Source: DATGUN01 sp035301285
GTDB taxonomy: Bacteria > Bacillota > Bacilli > Bacillales > Amphibacillaceae
Direction: 5' to 3'
DNA: 64,000 bases
NCBI GenBank assembly: GCA_035301285.1
Contig: DATGUN010000030.1
Location: forward strand, 12,394-76,393
Position numbers and translations under genes: made by a program. This document shows, in pieces, positions 25,433 through 33,840 of this stretch. The notes under the pieces are model-generated. The model saw nothing but the letters and a program-made list of their open reading frames with translations, searched no databases and was not told the origin of the DNA. The stretch's first letter is position 1. Every line of letters starts with the position of its first letter.

Positions 25433-25933
25433 ATGGCACAAGTTACATTTAATCAAGATCCTGTTACTTTGTTGGGAACAGAAGTTAAAATAGGTGATGA
25501 TGCTCCCGATTTCACTGTCCTATCAAATGATCTGAAAGAAGTATCATTGAAAGATTATGACGGGAAAGTCAAATTGATTACCACTGTACCGTCTGTTGAT
25601 ACAGGTGTATGTTCACAGGAAACAAAACGCTTTAATGAGGAAGCGGATAAACTTGACAATGTACATGTTTTGACGGTCAGCATGGACTTGCCATTTGCAC
25701 AAACCAGATGGTGTGCAGCGAATGGTGTTGAGAATCTCGATACGTTATCAGATCATCGCGATGCCGATCTCGGGAAAAATTATGGTGTGCTCATAAAAGA
25801 ATTACGTCTCCTTGCACGTGCGGTATTTGTTGTTGACTCCAGTAATAAAGTGACATATGTGGAGTATGTCGATGAAGTAACAGACTTTCCTGATTATGAG
25901 GCTGCTTTATCTGCAGTGAAAAAAGCTGAATAG
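25433..25933 (+). CDS. tpx: Thiol peroxidase Tpx (atypical 2-Cys peroxiredoxin)
   Basis: Thioredoxin-dependent peroxidase of the cytoplasm. The peroxidatic Cys60 lies in VPSVDTGVCSQETKRF and the resolving Cys94 in QTRWCAANG. 166 residues. AGGAGG (25418-25423) is nine bases before the ATG at 25433, which is why I prefer it to an ATG three codons earlier. Between ytfJ and ytxK as in B. subtilis. Confidence 0.96.
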   Translation: MAQVTFNQDPVTLLGTEVKIGDDAPDFTVLSNDLKEVSLKDYDGKVKLITTVPSVDTGVCSQETKRFNEEADKLDNVHVLTVSMDLPFAQTRWCAANGVENLDTLSDHRDADLGKNYGVLIKELRLLARAVFVVDSSNKVTYVEYVDEVTDFPDYEAALSAVKKAE

Positions 25934-25951
25934 AATAAGCTGAATAACGTT

Positions 25952-25991
25952 AAAAATCCCCTTTGGCATTTCCATTGGGGATTTTTGTTTT
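25952..25991. terminator. Bidirectional terminator after tpx
   Basis: AAAAATCCCC pairs with GGGGATTTTT across about 15 bases, with T's on the plus side. Confidence 0.85.
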
Positions 25992-26066
25992 AATCGGTAT
26001 GTTCCTTTGTATTATACGGGAGGCATTTGATACAATAGACACATTGGAAGGAACGGAGGAAGGGAT

Positions 26067-27050
26067 ATGGATGAAAAAACAGATGTAGAAGTCTTATATG
26101 ACTGGATTGATCGTACGACAGAGAAAATTGAAAGGTCCAGGAATGAGCCATATATTGAATGTTTAATTGTAACATTGGGAATTCTTTTTGAAAGACGTGT
26201 TCCAACAGAGTTATCTGATGCAAAAGACTTGGAAGAGGATTTGAGTGATTTAAGCAATACATATCATACCGTTACGATAAGGAAAGCAGTTCAATTAGCG
26301 ATTTTAAAAGGAATGCAAGGTGCCCAGGAAAAACATCTGGTTACACCTGAAACAGTCGCTCTCATCATGGGTTATTTAGCTGAAAAACTCATGAAAGACA
26401 AGGAAGCCATACGTATTTTTGATCCTGTAGCAGGTACAGGTAACATGCTGACTGCTGTTCTGGACCACCTTAAACAAGATAAGGATGTATTTGCGAGTGA
26501 GGTTGACCCGACACTCATTCAACTAGCCGCATTGAATGCTAATCTGCAAAAGATGAACATTGAATTCTTTCATCAAGATAGCCTTGATGCGTTTTTGCTC
26601 GATCCAGTCGATTTGATTATCGCTGATTTGCCAGTCGGTTATTATCCCGATAAGATACAAGCAGAGCGGTTTAGCCTGAAAAGTGAATCGGGATTGCCAT
26701 ATGCCCATCATTTATTACTTGAGCAAAGTGTCTATTATACCAAGCCAGGAGGCTATTTGATCTTTGTTATACCATCGTTCTTATTTGAAAGTGATCAGGC
26801 AGATCAGTTGCGTACTTTTATACAGGACAACGCCCACATTGTTGGAGTATTGCAATTACCGGATACAGCGTTCGCAAACGAGAAAAACATGAAGAGTATT
26901 TTGATTTTGCAAAAGAAATCAAACCATACAACATCACCTAAACAACCTCTGCTCGTCAAAATGCCGTCATTTAAGAATGCAACTGCAACCAAAGATATTC
27001 TGGATCAAATGGACGCTTGGTTTGAACGGTTTCATGCTGAACAATCATAA
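26067..27050 (+). CDS. ytxK: YtxK, class I SAM-dependent methyltransferase (N6-MTase-like)
   Basis: 327 residues. The N-terminal helical third precedes a Rossmann fold with the SAM loop FDPVAGTGNMLTA and the acidic EVDPT strand end. Where N6-adenine methyltransferases carry (N/D/S)PP(Y/F), this protein has DLPVGYYP (D187-L-P-V190), so the catalytic motif is degenerate or altered; substrate unknown. It resembles the N6_Mtase domain of type I HsdM but there is no specificity or restriction subunit nearby. 22 bases separate it from moaB; in B. subtilis ackA lies in between. Confidence 0.88.
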   Translation: MDEKTDVEVLYDWIDRTTEKIERSRNEPYIECLIVTLGILFERRVPTELSDAKDLEEDLSDLSNTYHTVTIRKAVQLAILKGMQGAQEKHLVTPETVALIMGYLAEKLMKDKEAIRIFDPVAGTGNMLTAVLDHLKQDKDVFASEVDPTLIQLAALNANLQKMNIEFFHQDSLDAFLLDPVDLIIADLPVGYYPDKIQAERFSLKSESGLPYAHHLLLEQSVYYTKPGGYLIFVIPSFLFESDQADQLRTFIQDNAHIVGVLQLPDTAFANEKNMKSILILQKKSNHTTSPKQPLLVKMPSFKNATATKDILDQMDAWFERFHAEQS

Positions 27051-27072
27051 AGGGAAAAAGGGTGGTGTTGAT

Positions 27073-27585
27073 ATGCACACACATCATATTCATGGTTTGA
27101 AATCAAAATCAGTGAATTGTCTTATATTGACAATCAGCGATACGCGTGTATTAGAAACAGATAAAAGCGGTCAAATGATTCAGTCTTTATTGGAAGAAAA
27201 CCATCATACAGTCAAAGATCGTCTTGTCATCCAGGATGAAGCGGAACAAATAAACCACCATATAAAGACAGGATGTCACAATCCGGATATCGATGTTATT
27301 TTAACAAATGGTGGGACAGGCATTTCCAGAAGGGATGTAACCATAGAGACCCTAAAAGAGTTTCTTGATAAAGAATTGACAGGGTTTGGCGAGTTATTCA
27401 GGATGTTAAGTTATACGGAGGACATAGGTTCTTCTGCAATGATGTCCCGGGCGATAGCAGGTGTAAAAGGAGATACCGCCATATTTTCCATGCCGGGTTC
27501 ATCTGGAGCGGTGAAACTGGCGATGAATAAGTTGATTTTACCGGAGTTGAGCCATGTCGTTCATGAATTAACAAAGGATTTGTAA
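27073..27585 (+). CDS. moaB: MoaB, molybdopterin-binding protein
   Basis: Adenylates molybdopterin in molybdenum cofactor synthesis. MoaB/MogA fold: LILTISDTR, DVILTNGGTGISRRDVT, FGELFRMLSY, MPGSSGAVKLAMNKLILPEL. 170 residues from the ATG at 27073, preceded by AAAGGGTGG. An N-terminal His-rich HTHHIH stretch stands out. The frame runs open 5' into ytxK but without a ribosome site. Confidence 0.93.
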   Translation: MHTHHIHGLKSKSVNCLILTISDTRVLETDKSGQMIQSLLEENHHTVKDRLVIQDEAEQINHHIKTGCHNPDIDVILTNGGTGISRRDVTIETLKEFLDKELTGFGELFRMLSYTEDIGSSAMMSRAIAGVKGDTAIFSMPGSSGAVKLAMNKLILPELSHVVHELTKDL

Positions 27586-27605
27586 AAGAAACGAAGACTT
27601 AGAAT

Positions 27606-27663
27606 AAAAAAGATGAGGCAAACTCGTATTATTGTAAGAAGCGATGTCTGTCCCATCTTTTTT
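27606..27663. terminator. Shared terminator between moaB and usp
   Basis: AAAAAAGATG (27606-27615) pairs with CATCTTTTTT (27654-27663). It can serve both convergent genes. Confidence 0.65.
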
Positions 27664-27676
27664 CTTTTCATATATC

Positions 27677-28108
27677 TTAACGTACGACAAGTACATCACA
27701 TGTAGCATAACGTGTGATGCTTTCAGAAACACTTCCGATGAGAAACCGTTCTACCGCATTCATACCGGTTGCACCACAAATAATTAAATCGGATTCGAAA
27801 CTTTTGGCAATGTCCTTCGCTATTTTGACTTTCGGTGACCCATACTCAATATGTTTTTCGACACTTACATTCGCCTGTTCAGCCTTCACGATATACTCAT
27901 CCAAGATGTCATTGCCATATTGCTCGGCTCTTTCTGCAAGTGTTCGGTCATACGCTTCAGCGGTTGCAAACGTTCGGGAGTCAATGACATGTGCCAAGGT
28001 GAGATGTGCATCATTTCGTTTGGCGATCTCAACTGATTTTTTGAACGCTATTTCAGATGCTTTTGATCCATCAACAGCTACTAAAATGTTTTTGTAAACG
28101 AGATCCAT
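27677..28108 (-). CDS. Universal stress protein, UspA family
   Basis: 143-residue single Usp domain. ILVAVDGSKASEIAFKKSVE at the N-terminus and GATGMNAVERFLIGSVS near the C-terminus give the G-2x-G-9x-G(S/T) ATP-binding signature. Start at the ATG at 28108 with AGGGGTG eight bases upstream; a GTG three codons earlier overlaps that site. A SigB-like promoter lies upstream. Family role: stress survival; target unknown. Confidence 0.93.
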   Translation of the reverse strand: MDLVYKNILVAVDGSKASEIAFKKSVEIAKRNDAHLTLAHVIDSRTFATAEAYDRTLAERAEQYGNDILDEYIVKAEQANVSVEKHIEYGSPKVKIAKDIAKSFESDLIICGATGMNAVERFLIGSVSESITRYATCDVLVVR

Positions 28109-28153
28109 GTTTCTCACACCCCTGTATTTTATATTTATTGCTTATATAAGTAT

Positions 28154-28178
28154 ATACCCTTTCCGAGCATCAAATAAC
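28154..28178 (-). promoter_or_regulatory. SigB-like promoter of the usp gene
   Basis: On the minus strand, GTTATT (28178-28173), 13-bp spacer, GGGTAT (28159-28154). The -10 matches the SigB consensus fully; the -35 matches four of six. The spacing equals that of the ytxG promoter in this window. Confidence 0.45.
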
Positions 28179-28254
28179 ATTAAAAGGTGATTGGAAAAAG
28201 AAAACATGCTATTTTTATGGAAAATGGCACAAGTTATGAGTGGAGGTGTATGTG

Positions 28255-28413
28255 ATGGATAAAAAAGATTTAAAAAACAAACAGTATCCAGATGATGAAA
28301 AAGCTGTACAAATCATTAGAAATCAGGTTATGGAAAGTTATCAAAACGGTGTTATAGAGGACCAATTAAAAAACAACCGTGGAATTCACACCTTCAATAA
28401 TCAAAGCAAGTAA
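28255..28413 (+). CDS. Hypothetical 52-residue protein
   Basis: ATG at 28255 with GGAGGTG seven bases upstream, stop TAA at 28411. The product is hydrophilic and charged, beginning MDKKDLKNKQYPDDEKAV and ending IHTFNNQSK; no membrane helix, no Cys. A terminator follows at once and a weak promoter candidate (TTGGAA 28191, TTTATG 28214) precedes it, so it looks like a one-gene unit between usp and ald. I do not recognise the family; small spore or stress proteins are one possibility. Confidence 0.7.
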   Translation: MDKKDLKNKQYPDDEKAVQIIRNQVMESYQNGVIEDQLKNNRGIHTFNNQSK

Positions 28414-28436
28414 CAGATTTTATGTTATAATGAACT

Positions 28437-28472
28437 CCAGAAGTCAATTTTTGGCTTCTGGGGTATTTTTTA
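28437..28472 (+). terminator. Terminator after the 52-residue ORF
   Basis: CCAGAAG (28437-28443) pairs with CTTCTGG (28455-28461), followed by a T-run at 28466-28471. Confidence 0.8.
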
Positions 28473-28589
28473 GCGTCCATTGTAAAAATTGATGCATTTT
28501 TTGAATGTATTTGTTACAATGAAACTGCTTACATGAAAGTGTTTCAAAAAGAAATATGCAATATATTTTTTTGGGAAGGGTGTTAATAT

Positions 28590-29705
28590 ATGAGAATCGG
28601 AATACCTAAAGAAATCAAAAATAATGAAAATCGAGTAGCTATAACACCAGCGGGCGTCATGCACCTTAGGCAATCGAACCATGATGTTTCTGTAGAAACG
28701 CAAGCAGGGGTAGGCTCTGGTTTCACAGATGAAGAATATAAGGAAGCCGGTGCCACCATTGTCTCATCAGCAAAAGAAATATGGGAACAAGAAATGGTCA
28801 TGAAAGTGAAAGAACCTTTACCTGACGAATATGACTATTTTTATGAAGGATTGATATTGTTTACATATCTTCATTTAGCTAATGAGCCGGAATTAACCAA
28901 AGAAATGATGGATAAAAAAGTGATTGGCATGGCTTATGAAACGGTGCAACTACCTGATGCCTCCTTGCCTTTATTGACCCCTATGAGCGAAGTTGCGGGT
29001 TATATGGCGACACAGATTGGCGCTCAATTTTTAGAAAAAACGCGTGGTGGTAAAGGTATCTTTTTAGGAGGAATCCCTGGTGTCAAAAGAGGAAAAGTGA
29101 CCGTAATCGGTGGCGGTTCGGTTGGTACAAATGCAGCTAAGACAGCATCTGGATTAGGTGCGGAAGTTTCTATCATAGACCTGAACCCATCGCGTTTGAA
29201 ACAGTTAAGCGAATTATTTGGAACTAAGGTCAACACGATTATGTCCAATCCCATGAATATAGCCGAAGAAGTGAAAGATTCAGATCTGGTGATCGGCTCA
29301 GTATTGATACCGGGTGCTAAAGCTCCCAAATTGATTACGGAAGATATGGTGAAATCCATGGATGAAGGTTCGGTCATTGTAGATGTCGCCATTGACCAAG
29401 GAGGAAATTTCGAAACGTGTGATCGCATGACGACACATGATAATCCAACCTATATGAAGCATGGGGTTGTACATTATGCTGTAGCAAACATTCCTGGTGC
29501 TGTACCAAGAACAGCGACAATCGGTTTAACGAATGCTACAGTTCCTTATGCATTGCAGATAGCCAATAAAGGTTATAAGAGAGCCTGCTTGGAAAATGAG
29601 GCGTTATTAAAAGGGATTAACACGTTAGATGGTTATGTTACTCTAAAAGGTGTATCGGATGCACATAACCTAGCATTTAAAGATGTCAAAACCCTCATAA
29701 ACTAA
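28590..29705 (+). CDS. ald: Alanine dehydrogenase
   Basis: NAD-dependent oxidative deamination of L-alanine to pyruvate and ammonia; used for alanine catabolism and in sporulating cells. Motifs: MRIGIPKEIKNNENRVAITP, the substrate Lys in MKVKEPLP, the His in YLHLANEPELT, the Rossmann loop VIGGGSVGTNAAKTASGLGA, and PGAVPRTATIGLTNAT. 371 residues. GGGAAGGG precedes the ATG at 28590. In B. subtilis ald is elsewhere, so this placement is a rearrangement relative to that order. Confidence 0.97.
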   Translation: MRIGIPKEIKNNENRVAITPAGVMHLRQSNHDVSVETQAGVGSGFTDEEYKEAGATIVSSAKEIWEQEMVMKVKEPLPDEYDYFYEGLILFTYLHLANEPELTKEMMDKKVIGMAYETVQLPDASLPLLTPMSEVAGYMATQIGAQFLEKTRGGKGIFLGGIPGVKRGKVTVIGGGSVGTNAAKTASGLGAEVSIIDLNPSRLKQLSELFGTKVNTIMSNPMNIAEEVKDSDLVIGSVLIPGAKAPKLITEDMVKSMDEGSVIVDVAIDQGGNFETCDRMTTHDNPTYMKHGVVHYAVANIPGAVPRTATIGLTNATVPYALQIANKGYKRACLENEALLKGINTLDGYVTLKGVSDAHNLAFKDVKTLIN

Positions 29706-29708
29706 GAG

Positions 29709-29745
29709 AAATCCCCTCTTGCAAATGGTGGCAAGGGGGATTTTC
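29709..29745 (+). terminator. Terminator after ald
   Basis: AAATCCCC and CTTGC pair with GCAAG and GGGGATTTT around an 8-base loop; T-run within the right arm. Confidence 0.85.
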
Positions 29746-29870
29746 ATGATCGTTTGAGATTGATGATGATTCATCATAATGAATGATGACAACAGTCATT
29801 GGTTAAAAAAAGCCAAACTTCTTGCTAATATAGTATAAGACAAATAATTAAACAAAGGAGAGATGTTTTG

Positions 29871-30560
29871 ATGAAAGTATCATTTCATGGACATTCTGTC
29901 GTTTTAGTTCAAACCGATACTCATACCATTTTATTTGATCCGTATATTTCGGAAAATCCGGCTTGCGATTTGGATCATGAAACGATTAATCCCGATGTCA
30001 TTTTACTGACTCACGGCCATAATGATCATGTGGGTGATACGATAGCCATCGCCAAGCGAACAAATGCGCTAGTGGTTGCTCCAAACGAATTGGCAGTTTA
30101 TTTGGAAGGAAAAGGGTTGAAAACACACCCGATGAATCTAGGAGGTGCACATGCGTTTGAATTTGGAACGGTTAAATATACACATGCCTTCCATAGTTCA
30201 TCGTTTCAAGAAGAAGATGGAACCGTTATATATGCAGGAATGCCCGGTGGGATACTGCTGACGATTGATGAACAGACTATTTATCATGTCGGCGACACGG
30301 GATTATTTACGGACTTGAAAATGATTGGTGATCAAAATGACATTGACCTCGCTTTCGTGCCGATCGGCGATAATTTCACGATGGGTCCCGAGGATGCAGT
30401 CATAGCATGTGACTGGATTCAAGCTAATCGGGTTGTGCCTGTGCATTATAATACATTTCCCGTAATCGAACAGGATCCGGATGAATTTGCGAAGAAAGTA
30501 AAAACAGGAAAAGTAATTCCTTTAAAAATCGGTGAAAGCATAAATTTATCTCGCTCCTGA
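29871..30560 (+). CDS. ytkL: YtkL, UPF0173 metal-dependent hydrolase
   Basis: Beta-lactamase-fold protein of 229 residues. FHGHSVVLVQT opens the fold; LLTHGHNDHVGD is the HxHxDH metal motif; further ligands sit in HAFHSSSF and YHVGDTGLFTDL. Substrate unknown. Start at the ATG at 29871, eight bases after AAAGGAGAG. Confidence 0.9.
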   Translation: MKVSFHGHSVVLVQTDTHTILFDPYISENPACDLDHETINPDVILLTHGHNDHVGDTIAIAKRTNALVVAPNELAVYLEGKGLKTHPMNLGGAHAFEFGTVKYTHAFHSSSFQEEDGTVIYAGMPGGILLTIDEQTIYHVGDTGLFTDLKMIGDQNDIDLAFVPIGDNFTMGPEDAVIACDWIQANRVVPVHYNTFPVIEQDPDEFAKKVKTGKVIPLKIGESINLSRS

Positions 30561-30567
30561 TATGTAT

Positions 30568-30602
30568 AGACCAATTTGATATGATTCAGATTGGTCTTTT
30601 TA
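30568..30602 (+). terminator. Terminator after ytkL
   Basis: AGACCAAT (30568-30575) pairs with ATTGGTCT (30590-30597), followed by T's. Confidence 0.85.
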
Positions 30603-30757
30603 ATTTTAGTTTAGATTCAACATTTCTTTGTTCCTCATTTTACATCTTTGATATCAATGTCTTTATGCTGTATTCAGCCTGAATGATTCTCCTGCGTTTA
30701 TTCATGAACGCCTCATTTCTTTCATATAGATAACGGCAAAGGGAGGGGGAGGATCTT

Positions 30758-30970
30758 TTGAAACAATATGCTGTTTTACGACTGTTGTTTGCAGGTTTTC
30801 TATTATATATCGCTTGGCCGTATATCCCGGAAATGTCAGGTCATCTGGAGACCGCCTTTTGGGGAATATGGCTAGGACTGTTTTTTTTATTCGTTTGCGG
30901 AAACAGTGCGACCTTACTCAAGATTACGTATCCACCGGTAATGGAACAAGAAAGACAGAGAGGCCGTTGA
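30758..30970 (+). CDS. Small membrane protein, 70 residues
   Basis: TTG start at 30758 behind an unusually purine-rich ribosome site (AGGGGGAGG at 30744-30752). Two membrane helices are evident: LRLLFAGFLLYIAWPYI and a second around FWGIWLGLFFLFVCGNSATL; the tail is charged (EQERQRGR). No family recognised. It lies 87 bases upstream of ytoI on the same strand and could be co-transcribed with it. Confidence 0.7.
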   Translation: MKQYAVLRLLFAGFLLYIAWPYIPEMSGHLETAFWGIWLGLFFLFVCGNSATLLKITYPPVMEQERQRGR

Positions 30971-31057
30971 ACATCTATACTTTGTGAACATGAATAAACA
31001 ACTGTATAATATATAGTTGAAGAAATTTTTAGCATAGTTGAAAGTCGGTGTTGGGTA

Positions 31058-32365
31058 TTGGCTACAAAACACGAGCAAATTATCGATTATATCGTGTCAT
31101 TGAACATAGGTACAAAAATATCCGTTAGACAGATAGCAAAGAAATTACATGTGAGTGATGGAACAGCGTATCGCGCCATCAAAGAAGCACAAAACCAAGG
31201 GTTTGTCAGTACGATCGAACGTGTTGGCACAATTCGGATCAAACAAAAGAAAAAAGAAAATATTGAACGCCTTACATTTGCCGAAATCATAAAAATCGTT
31301 GAAGGACAAGTACTTGGTGGAAGCGCAGGAATGTATAAAACCCTCAGCAAGTTTCTTATCGGTGCCATGCAAATCGACGCGATTGCACGATACACCGAAG
31401 CGGATTCACTTTTCATTGTCGGTAATAGAGTTGATGCCCAAAGACTTGCACTGAATGATGGGGCGGCAGTTCTTATAACCGGTGGGTTTGATACGGAATC
31501 ATCCATAAAAAAGTTGGCAGATGAAAAAGAACTTCCATTGATGTCGACCAGCTTTGATACGTTTACAGTCGCAGCGATGATTAATCGAGCGATTTATGAT
31601 CAGATGATAAAAAAAGAAATAGTGTTTGTAAGGGATATTTTCACCCCCAGGGAAAGGGCGTACGCTCTCTATGCAAAAGATACGCTTTATAGATGGTATG
31701 AATTGAATGAACAATCAAGTCATACGAGGTTCCCGGTGTTGGACAACAGTATGCGTGTCAAAGGAATTGTCACGTCCAAAGATATTATTGGGCGTAAACC
31801 AGATACACAGGTTGCTAAAGTCATGACGAAAAATCCGCATGTCGTTCCGCTGCAAACATCGCTTGCCTATGTGGCCCATATGATGATTTGGGAAGGAATC
31901 GAAATTGTACCCGTAGTGAACAAGTCCAATCAATTTCAAGGTCTTGTCTCCCGAAATGATGTCATTAAAGCACTTCAGCAAACACAAAGACAGCCACAGG
32001 TGGGTGAGACGATAGAAGAAATTGTTACCCGGTCCATGGAAGTCGTGGAAGGTGAAACATGTGTCTATCGATCAAGAGTGACACCGCAAATGACCAATCA
32101 ACTTGGAACACTCTCTAGTGGTGTTTTTACGGTATTATTTACGGAAGCAAGTAAACGGTTGTTGCTTTATATCAAAAAGGGAGATTTAGTCGTAGAAAAT
32201 ATTTCCGTATATTTTATGAAGCCCGTTCCGATCGATAGTCTTTTGTTAATCTATCCTCATTTATTGGAAGCGGGGCGAATATATGCCAAAATCGAGGTTT
32301 CTGTTTATTTAGGGGACAAATTGGTTGGAAAAGGACTGATGATGGCTCAGTTGATGGATCGATAA
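31058..32365 (+). CDS. ytoI: YtoI, HTH-DRTGG-CBS-thioesterase-like regulator
   Basis: 435 residues in four parts. An N-terminal winged HTH (KISVRQIAKKLHVSDGTAYR); a DRTGG domain (about 75-185, GAAVLITGGFD); a CBS pair (about 190-310, PVLDNSMRVKGIVTSKDIIG and VPVVNKSNQFQGLVSRNDVI); and a hot-dog-fold thioesterase-like C-terminus (LGTLSSGVFTVLFTEAS). The combination suggests an adenylate- or acyl-CoA-sensing regulator; its function is not established. The TTG at 31058 gives the family N-terminus MATKHEQI. Confidence 0.9.
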   Translation: MATKHEQIIDYIVSLNIGTKISVRQIAKKLHVSDGTAYRAIKEAQNQGFVSTIERVGTIRIKQKKKENIERLTFAEIIKIVEGQVLGGSAGMYKTLSKFLIGAMQIDAIARYTEADSLFIVGNRVDAQRLALNDGAAVLITGGFDTESSIKKLADEKELPLMSTSFDTFTVAAMINRAIYDQMIKKEIVFVRDIFTPRERAYALYAKDTLYRWYELNEQSSHTRFPVLDNSMRVKGIVTSKDIIGRKPDTQVAKVMTKNPHVVPLQTSLAYVAHMMIWEGIEIVPVVNKSNQFQGLVSRNDVIKALQQTQRQPQVGETIEEIVTRSMEVVEGETCVYRSRVTPQMTNQLGTLSSGVFTVLFTEASKRLLLYIKKGDLVVENISVYFMKPVPIDSLLLIYPHLLEAGRIYAKIEVSVYLGDKLVGKGLMMAQLMDR

Positions 32366-32417
32366 AAACATCCCAACCCAATACATTTTCCTGTTTACAA
32401 GTATTGTTGGTTGGGAT
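32363..32417 (-). terminator. Terminator after ytpI
   Basis: ATCCCAACC (32370-32378) pairs with GGTTGGGAT (32409-32417), with inner AATAC/GTATT. The T-run is on the minus strand and overlaps the end of the convergent ytoI. Confidence 0.75.
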
Positions 32418-32425
32418 TGAGGTTA

Positions 32426-32725
32426 TCAATCTGTGGTTGGATGGATTCTTTCCCATTCTTTGCGATAAAATTTTACCTGTTTGTAACCAAACGTTAATTG
32501 CATAAGACCAAGCAAAAGGAAAATTATTCCGATCAAAAGTGAAATTTTGCTTTGATAGAATAAATATTGATTAATCCCGAACGTGCCCACGAATAAACCG
32601 AGACATATCCGTGATTTTGAATTGAAATAAGCTTGCGTCAAGCCATCTTTACTTTTTAATATAGCTACTTTATAGTACACATACATAACAAGTGATAAAA
32701 TGATAATGATCGGTAATATAAACAT
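32426..32725 (-). CDS. ytpI: YtpI, small membrane protein
   Basis: 99 residues with three hydrophobic segments: MFILPIIIILSLVMYVYY at the N-terminus, ICLGLFVGTFGINQYLF, and ISLLIGIIFLLLGLMQLTFG. Function unknown. AGGGAG eight bases before the ATG at 32725 decides the start; the frame is open further 5' but without support. It converges on ytoI and diverges from nrnA. Confidence 0.82.
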   Translation of the reverse strand: MFILPIIIILSLVMYVYYKVAILKSKDGLTQAYFNSKSRICLGLFVGTFGINQYLFYQSKISLLIGIIFLLLGLMQLTFGYKQVKFYRKEWERIHPTTD

Positions 32726-32823
32726 GATAGCTGCTCCCTGTATTTTATATTCATTCATTACCATTGTAACTTGTTTTGTATGTGATAGAAAGAAAAAAAC
32801 ATCATTAGAATAGAGGTTATCTT

Positions 32824-33771
32824 ATGGCGATACAACAAATCATTCAAGCAATCAAAAAATATGACACCATCATCATTCATAGGCACGTACGTCCAGACCC
32901 CGATGCGTATGGATCACAAGGGGCGTTACAGGAACTGATCCAACAGTCATTCCCGGAAAAAAAGGTATATGTGGTCGGAGAAGAACCGGACGAATCACTT
33001 TATTTTTTGAATACGATGGATGATATCAAAGACGACGTGTATGACGGAGCGCTCGTGATTGTCTGTGATACTGCAAATACAGACAGAATCAGTGATACAC
33101 GATACAATTCCGGTGCGCAGTTGATCAAAATCGATCATCACCCCAATGAGGATGCCTATGGGGATTTAATTTGGGTCGATACAACTGCAAGCTCAAGCAG
33201 TGAATTGATTTATGAACTTTACTTACACGGACGTGATCAGGGCTTCATCATGAATACTGAAGCAGCACGTCTACTGTATGCCGGTATTGTGGGGGACACC
33301 GGAAGATTTCTTTTTCCCAATACATCGACAGATACATTTCAATATGTGGCAGACTTGATAACATACCCTTTTGAACGGTCAGAGATATACAATCATCTAT
33401 ATCGCACAAAAGAAAATGTTGCGAGGCTTCAGGGGTATATATTGCAACATTATGAATTGAAGCCTTCCGGAATGAGTTCGATTAAACTGACAAAGGATAC
33501 ATTGGATAAGGCAAATGTAAGCTCTGTTGAGACAGGTCAGTTGGTCAATGTATTGTCGGACATCGAAGGGATCAAAGCTTGGGTGATGTTCATTGAAGAA
33601 GAAAATTCGATTCGTGTAAGATTACGATCGAAGGGTCCGGTCATAAACACGATTGCCGCTAAATATAATGGTGGCGGTCATCCGATGGCATCCGGAGCGG
33701 AAGTGTCTGATTGGGAAGAAGCAGAAGCTGTCATAGATGATTTGGATAAAGTATGTGCCGCATATGAATGA
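32824..33771 (+). CDS. nrnA: NrnA, DHH-family nanoRNase / pAp phosphatase
   Basis: Degrades 2-5-nt RNA ends and dephosphorylates 3'-phosphoadenosine 5'-phosphate. DHH domain motifs: IIIHRHVRPDPDAYGSQ, VIVCDTANTDRIS, LIKIDHHPNEDAYG, and AGIVGDTGRF. The DHHA1 C-terminal domain ends with YNGGGHPMASGAEV. 315 residues. GAGGTTATCTT precedes the ATG at 32824. Confidence 0.95.
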   Translation: MAIQQIIQAIKKYDTIIIHRHVRPDPDAYGSQGALQELIQQSFPEKKVYVVGEEPDESLYFLNTMDDIKDDVYDGALVIVCDTANTDRISDTRYNSGAQLIKIDHHPNEDAYGDLIWVDTTASSSSELIYELYLHGRDQGFIMNTEAARLLYAGIVGDTGRFLFPNTSTDTFQYVADLITYPFERSEIYNHLYRTKENVARLQGYILQHYELKPSGMSSIKLTKDTLDKANVSSVETGQLVNVLSDIEGIKAWVMFIEEENSIRVRLRSKGPVINTIAAKYNGGGHPMASGAEVSDWEEAEAVIDDLDKVCAAYE

Positions 33772-33798
33772 CCATATGGATCATGACATATATCATCG

Positions 33799-33831
33799 AA
33801 AAACGGACCTGTTCACAAGGGTCCGTTTTTA
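33799..33831. terminator. Bidirectional terminator after nrnA
   Basis: AAAAACGGACC pairs with GGTCCGTTTTT; it serves nrnA and the convergent small gene. Confidence 0.88.
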
Positions 33832-33840
33832 ACACAAGCT

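Noticed and set aside
26067..27050. ytxK as part of a restriction-modification or phage-defence system
   Set aside because: It is a conserved Bacillus core gene, its catalytic motif is altered, and no specificity, restriction or helicase gene is adjacent.
28534..28546. TGAAAGTGTTTCA upstream of ald, cre-like
   Set aside because: Also a 13-mer and lacks the central CG required by the cre consensus.
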